Of a stretch of 59,795 nucleotides of DNA, positions 57,791 through 59,795 are shown one piece after another. Position 1 is the stretch's first letter, and each line of letters begins with the position of its first letter. Made by a program: the position numbers and the translations under genes. The DNA is from Ectocarpus siliculosus (Eukaryota; Sar; Phaeophyceae; Ectocarpales; Ectocarpaceae), in the NCBI GenBank assembly GCA_000310025.1, contig FN649742.1, positions 4,710,154 through 4,769,948 on the forward strand, written 5' to 3'. The notes beneath the pieces are model-generated. The model made no database searches and had not been told where the DNA came from. It saw only the letters and a list, made by a program, of their open reading frames with translations.

Positions 57791-59320
57791 TGCTTGGTTT
57801 GTACTAAAATCAGCGAGATGTTCGTTCGCTGATTTGCGCGCGCAGCTCACATTCGTGAACAAAAATAGCCTTAACGTTGTATCCATTTGTTATTCGCGAA
57901 AAAAAAAGACGTCTACCTTCACCACGGTAACCCTGCCACACCTACCTTCACGTATTCCGGCAGGGTCTCCTTACGGCTCGAGCGCGGACTGACAGTCTCT
58001 CCTGCACAATGAGTGACCAACAACAGCAACAACCATAGTGTGGGGGGAGGGGGGGGGGGGGGGGCACGCGAATGGACACGACACGAGGTTGGGATCGAGG
58101 CATACGAACAAGTACATTGGAGGCACAAAACCACAGCATAAAAACCAAATCCTTGGACAATGCCAATAACTACAGCAGACAGAGCTTCCAACCCCTCCCA
58201 GTTTCCCTTGCCCTAATCTAACCATGTGCACCCTTCCCCGCTTCCGCTACACTCACAACTTACAATAGAACCCAAGCGATGTTCCATGACCACCGTAGTC
58301 TAACCCTCACCTTGTTTGGCTGAGTCCCTCGGACATTGTCTTGGCGGAAGCCTCGATGCTGTCGAGGCCGCTCCTAGCCCGGGCGGGGACGACGAGCTCT
58401 CTGGCCGACCCTACGCTCGCCGTGATGCCTGTCATGCATCGAAAGGGTGACGGGAAGGGGGGAGGGACGTCGTCGAACACACGCGCAGAGAGATGTGATG
58501 TTGGGGGTTGTTCTATATGTTGGAGTTGTCCCAATTGTCGTTTTTTTCGCTCATGTTTCACGTTTTCCCTGCTGGTGTTTTCCCTGTTCGTGGCGGCGAA
58601 GAACGCAGCAGCACACATGAATGTGAGTGAGTATGTGCAGGACACATCTAGCGCGAGAGAGGAACGAACAAGCAACAGTATACATTTTTTCTTGGCCACG
58701 CTCACGTACTGAAAGAGTAAAATGTAAAAGTTTTTGCTGACCGGAACATACGTGTGGTCGTGCTAAGAGAAGAACTTTCCGTGTCTTTTTTTCATCACCA
58801 CGATTATTTATATACGTTCGCTCGCATTTCTACCTCTCTCTACCGCATGGATCCAATACAAAAAAAAAGAAGGCAAATTGGAGGAAATATGTATTTTTTT
58901 GCTGGTATGTCGTCTACAGTACACCATAAAAAAAATCTGTAGCCTTCCTCCTGTGGGACACCAACTCATGCGCCCAGAAAAGAAACATCGAAACGTATCA
59001 AAAACAAAAACTGGCGTCAACAATATATGGCACCACCCACACACGTCTAGCTGGCCTCATGCAACTTTACTACCACCGTACGCACCGATGACAGTCTCCA
59101 GGGCGGTCTTGCTCTCTCCAAACATCTTGCCCCTGCGACCACACTCCTCTTTCATCAGGTCCCCCAAGGCGCGGACCCTCTCCTTCCCGGCGGAGATGCC
59201 CTCGAGCGCATACCGCAGCTCCGCCTCGGCCATGCCCCTGGCCTTGCCAAGGTGGTCCATCTCTGTAGCCGTGTCGGTCTTGTCGTCATCGTCACCGATG
59301 AGGGTCGTGAGGGACTTCTC
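52927..59320 (-). CDS. WH2-domain, proline-rich, probably actin-binding protein (5' end missing)
   Basis: Resolved exons: 57552-57373, 56876-56775, 56302-56177, 55501-55304, 54934-54795 and 54145-52927, all in phase. Two more lie upstream (59320-59086 and 58428-58311); their link to 57552 needs a small exon near 58000-57940 that I could not fix. The C-terminus has a proline run followed by three WH2-like actin-binding motifs: LGMLSQIRARG, GLLAEIRARG and DLLAEIRAAKRG. Gly-rich spacers separate them. The middle part is helical (RVDKLRERQCRLEAKRAELAE, then RAREEAKSEVNRLSKEEKRLE) with a polyQ run. Further upstream are conserved-looking blocks, SLMPVGVTGLTVAQLEQAA, HPEDIARSNFLQGAHAHFFTN and YDLVEMRAILACLP, whose family I cannot name. 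The layout resembles WASP-family or WHAMM-like nucleation promoters, but no acidic Arp2/3-binding tail follows the last WH2. The stop is at 52927-52929. Confidence 0.7.
53961..53990 (-). repeat. CTG/CAG run encoding polyglutamine
   Basis: About ten CTG triplets on the plus strand encode a glutamine run in the last exon of the WH2 protein gene. Confidence 0.9.
57752..57789 (+). repeat. (CAG)n microsatellite
   Basis: About twelve CAG/GCA triplets lie in the intron upstream of exon 57552-57373 of the WH2 gene. Confidence 0.95.
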
Positions 59321-59353
59321 CTGGTTGTACAGGCAAAGGTTTAGGGGGGGGGG

Positions 59354-59795
59354 GGGGTACTCATAGTCGTGCATGCCGTTGTCGTTAGACCATTGACCTC
59401 GCATCCCTACAAAGCCGGGACGGAGCACGCCGGGTTCTTACCGGACCAGGCTCTCACATCACCAAGCGCGAAGCGCCGTAAGGTATTCGGCGAGTCGCAT
59501 GAAGGGTGCGCTGCATCCTGCTAAGGGTGTTCGGCATCTTGTGCTTACTTCCTTGCGTACGGATGACAGCGGCGTATGACTTAATTTATTTTCTGGTGCT
59601 TTCACTTCCAGAGACAGTTGGAAGCACTGTGTAACTGCCTCGAGGATGCTTGACCATTTTAACACAACGTGGTGCGATCATCCCCCGTTGCGCGGAGCGA
59701 GGGTTCTCCACCCCGTACAACATGATCTACTCGACCACCATTATGGTTACCGCCAAAGAAAAACAAAAGAAAAAAAAACGGTAACCTGGTTGCCG
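59354..59795 (+). mobile_element. Non-autonomous repeat element, copy 4 (runs off the window)
   Basis: A G-run at 59344-59356 leads into TACTCATAGTCGTGCATGCC and then full similarity to copies 1 and 2 up to GGTTGCCG at the window end. It lies about 25 bp upstream of the exon starting at 59320, so it sits in an intron of the WH2 gene or has cut its 5' part. The element is opposite in direction to the gene. Confidence 0.88.

Overview
The window looks like nuclear DNA from a photosynthetic stramenopile, most likely a brown alga of the Ectocarpus type. This rests on intron-rich genes (nine introns in the protease, seven in the ATP synthase gene) with GT-AG borders, FNIP-repeat coding sequence, a chromodomain Ty3/gypsy element, many non-autonomous repeats and long poly-G/poly-C runs. 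The species is inferred. A 100-N assembly gap lies at 20129-20228.

Layout. 0-10 kb is repeat-rich: a broken unrecognised gene (1522-3761), an FNIP-repeat gene with an in-frame stop (5121-6233, minus), a 5'-truncated LINE reverse transcriptase (7071-8610, minus) and copies of a roughly 540-bp non-autonomous element. 12590-19536 is a complete-length Ty3/gypsy element with near-identical LTRs, a 4-bp target duplication, a reduced gag, a damaged gag-pol and eight tandem hairpins before the 3' LTR. 20.5-25.3 kb (minus) is a ten-exon papain-family cysteine protease. 29.7-36.5 kb holds two GPI-anchor genes head to head: PIG-H (minus) and PIG-U (plus), with about 0.7 kb between their starts. 39.2-45.0 kb (plus) is a nuclear gene for a mitochondrial ATP synthase b-like subunit, with a tRNA-derived SINE in one intron. 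46.7-50.3 kb (plus) is a CDC14-type dual-specificity phosphatase with an apparent GC-AG intron. 52.9-59.3 kb (minus) is the 3' part of a WH2-domain, proline-rich, probably actin-binding protein.

How the genes relate. The housekeeping genes are mostly unrelated neighbours. The exception is PIG-H/PIG-U: one subunit acts in the first step of GPI synthesis and the other in the last step, GPI transfer to protein. Their divergent layout suggests a shared promoter.

Most notable signals: (1) the octamer ACAGCAGT/ACTGCTGT, found exactly 27 times by eye against about two expected, and absent from the retrotransposon; (2) the retrotransposon hairpin array, whose most diverged unit keeps its stem through paired base changes; (3) gag and pol in one frame, separated only by a UGA followed by CGG. 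Exon borders were derived by eye from splice sites and reading phase; there was no transcript evidence.
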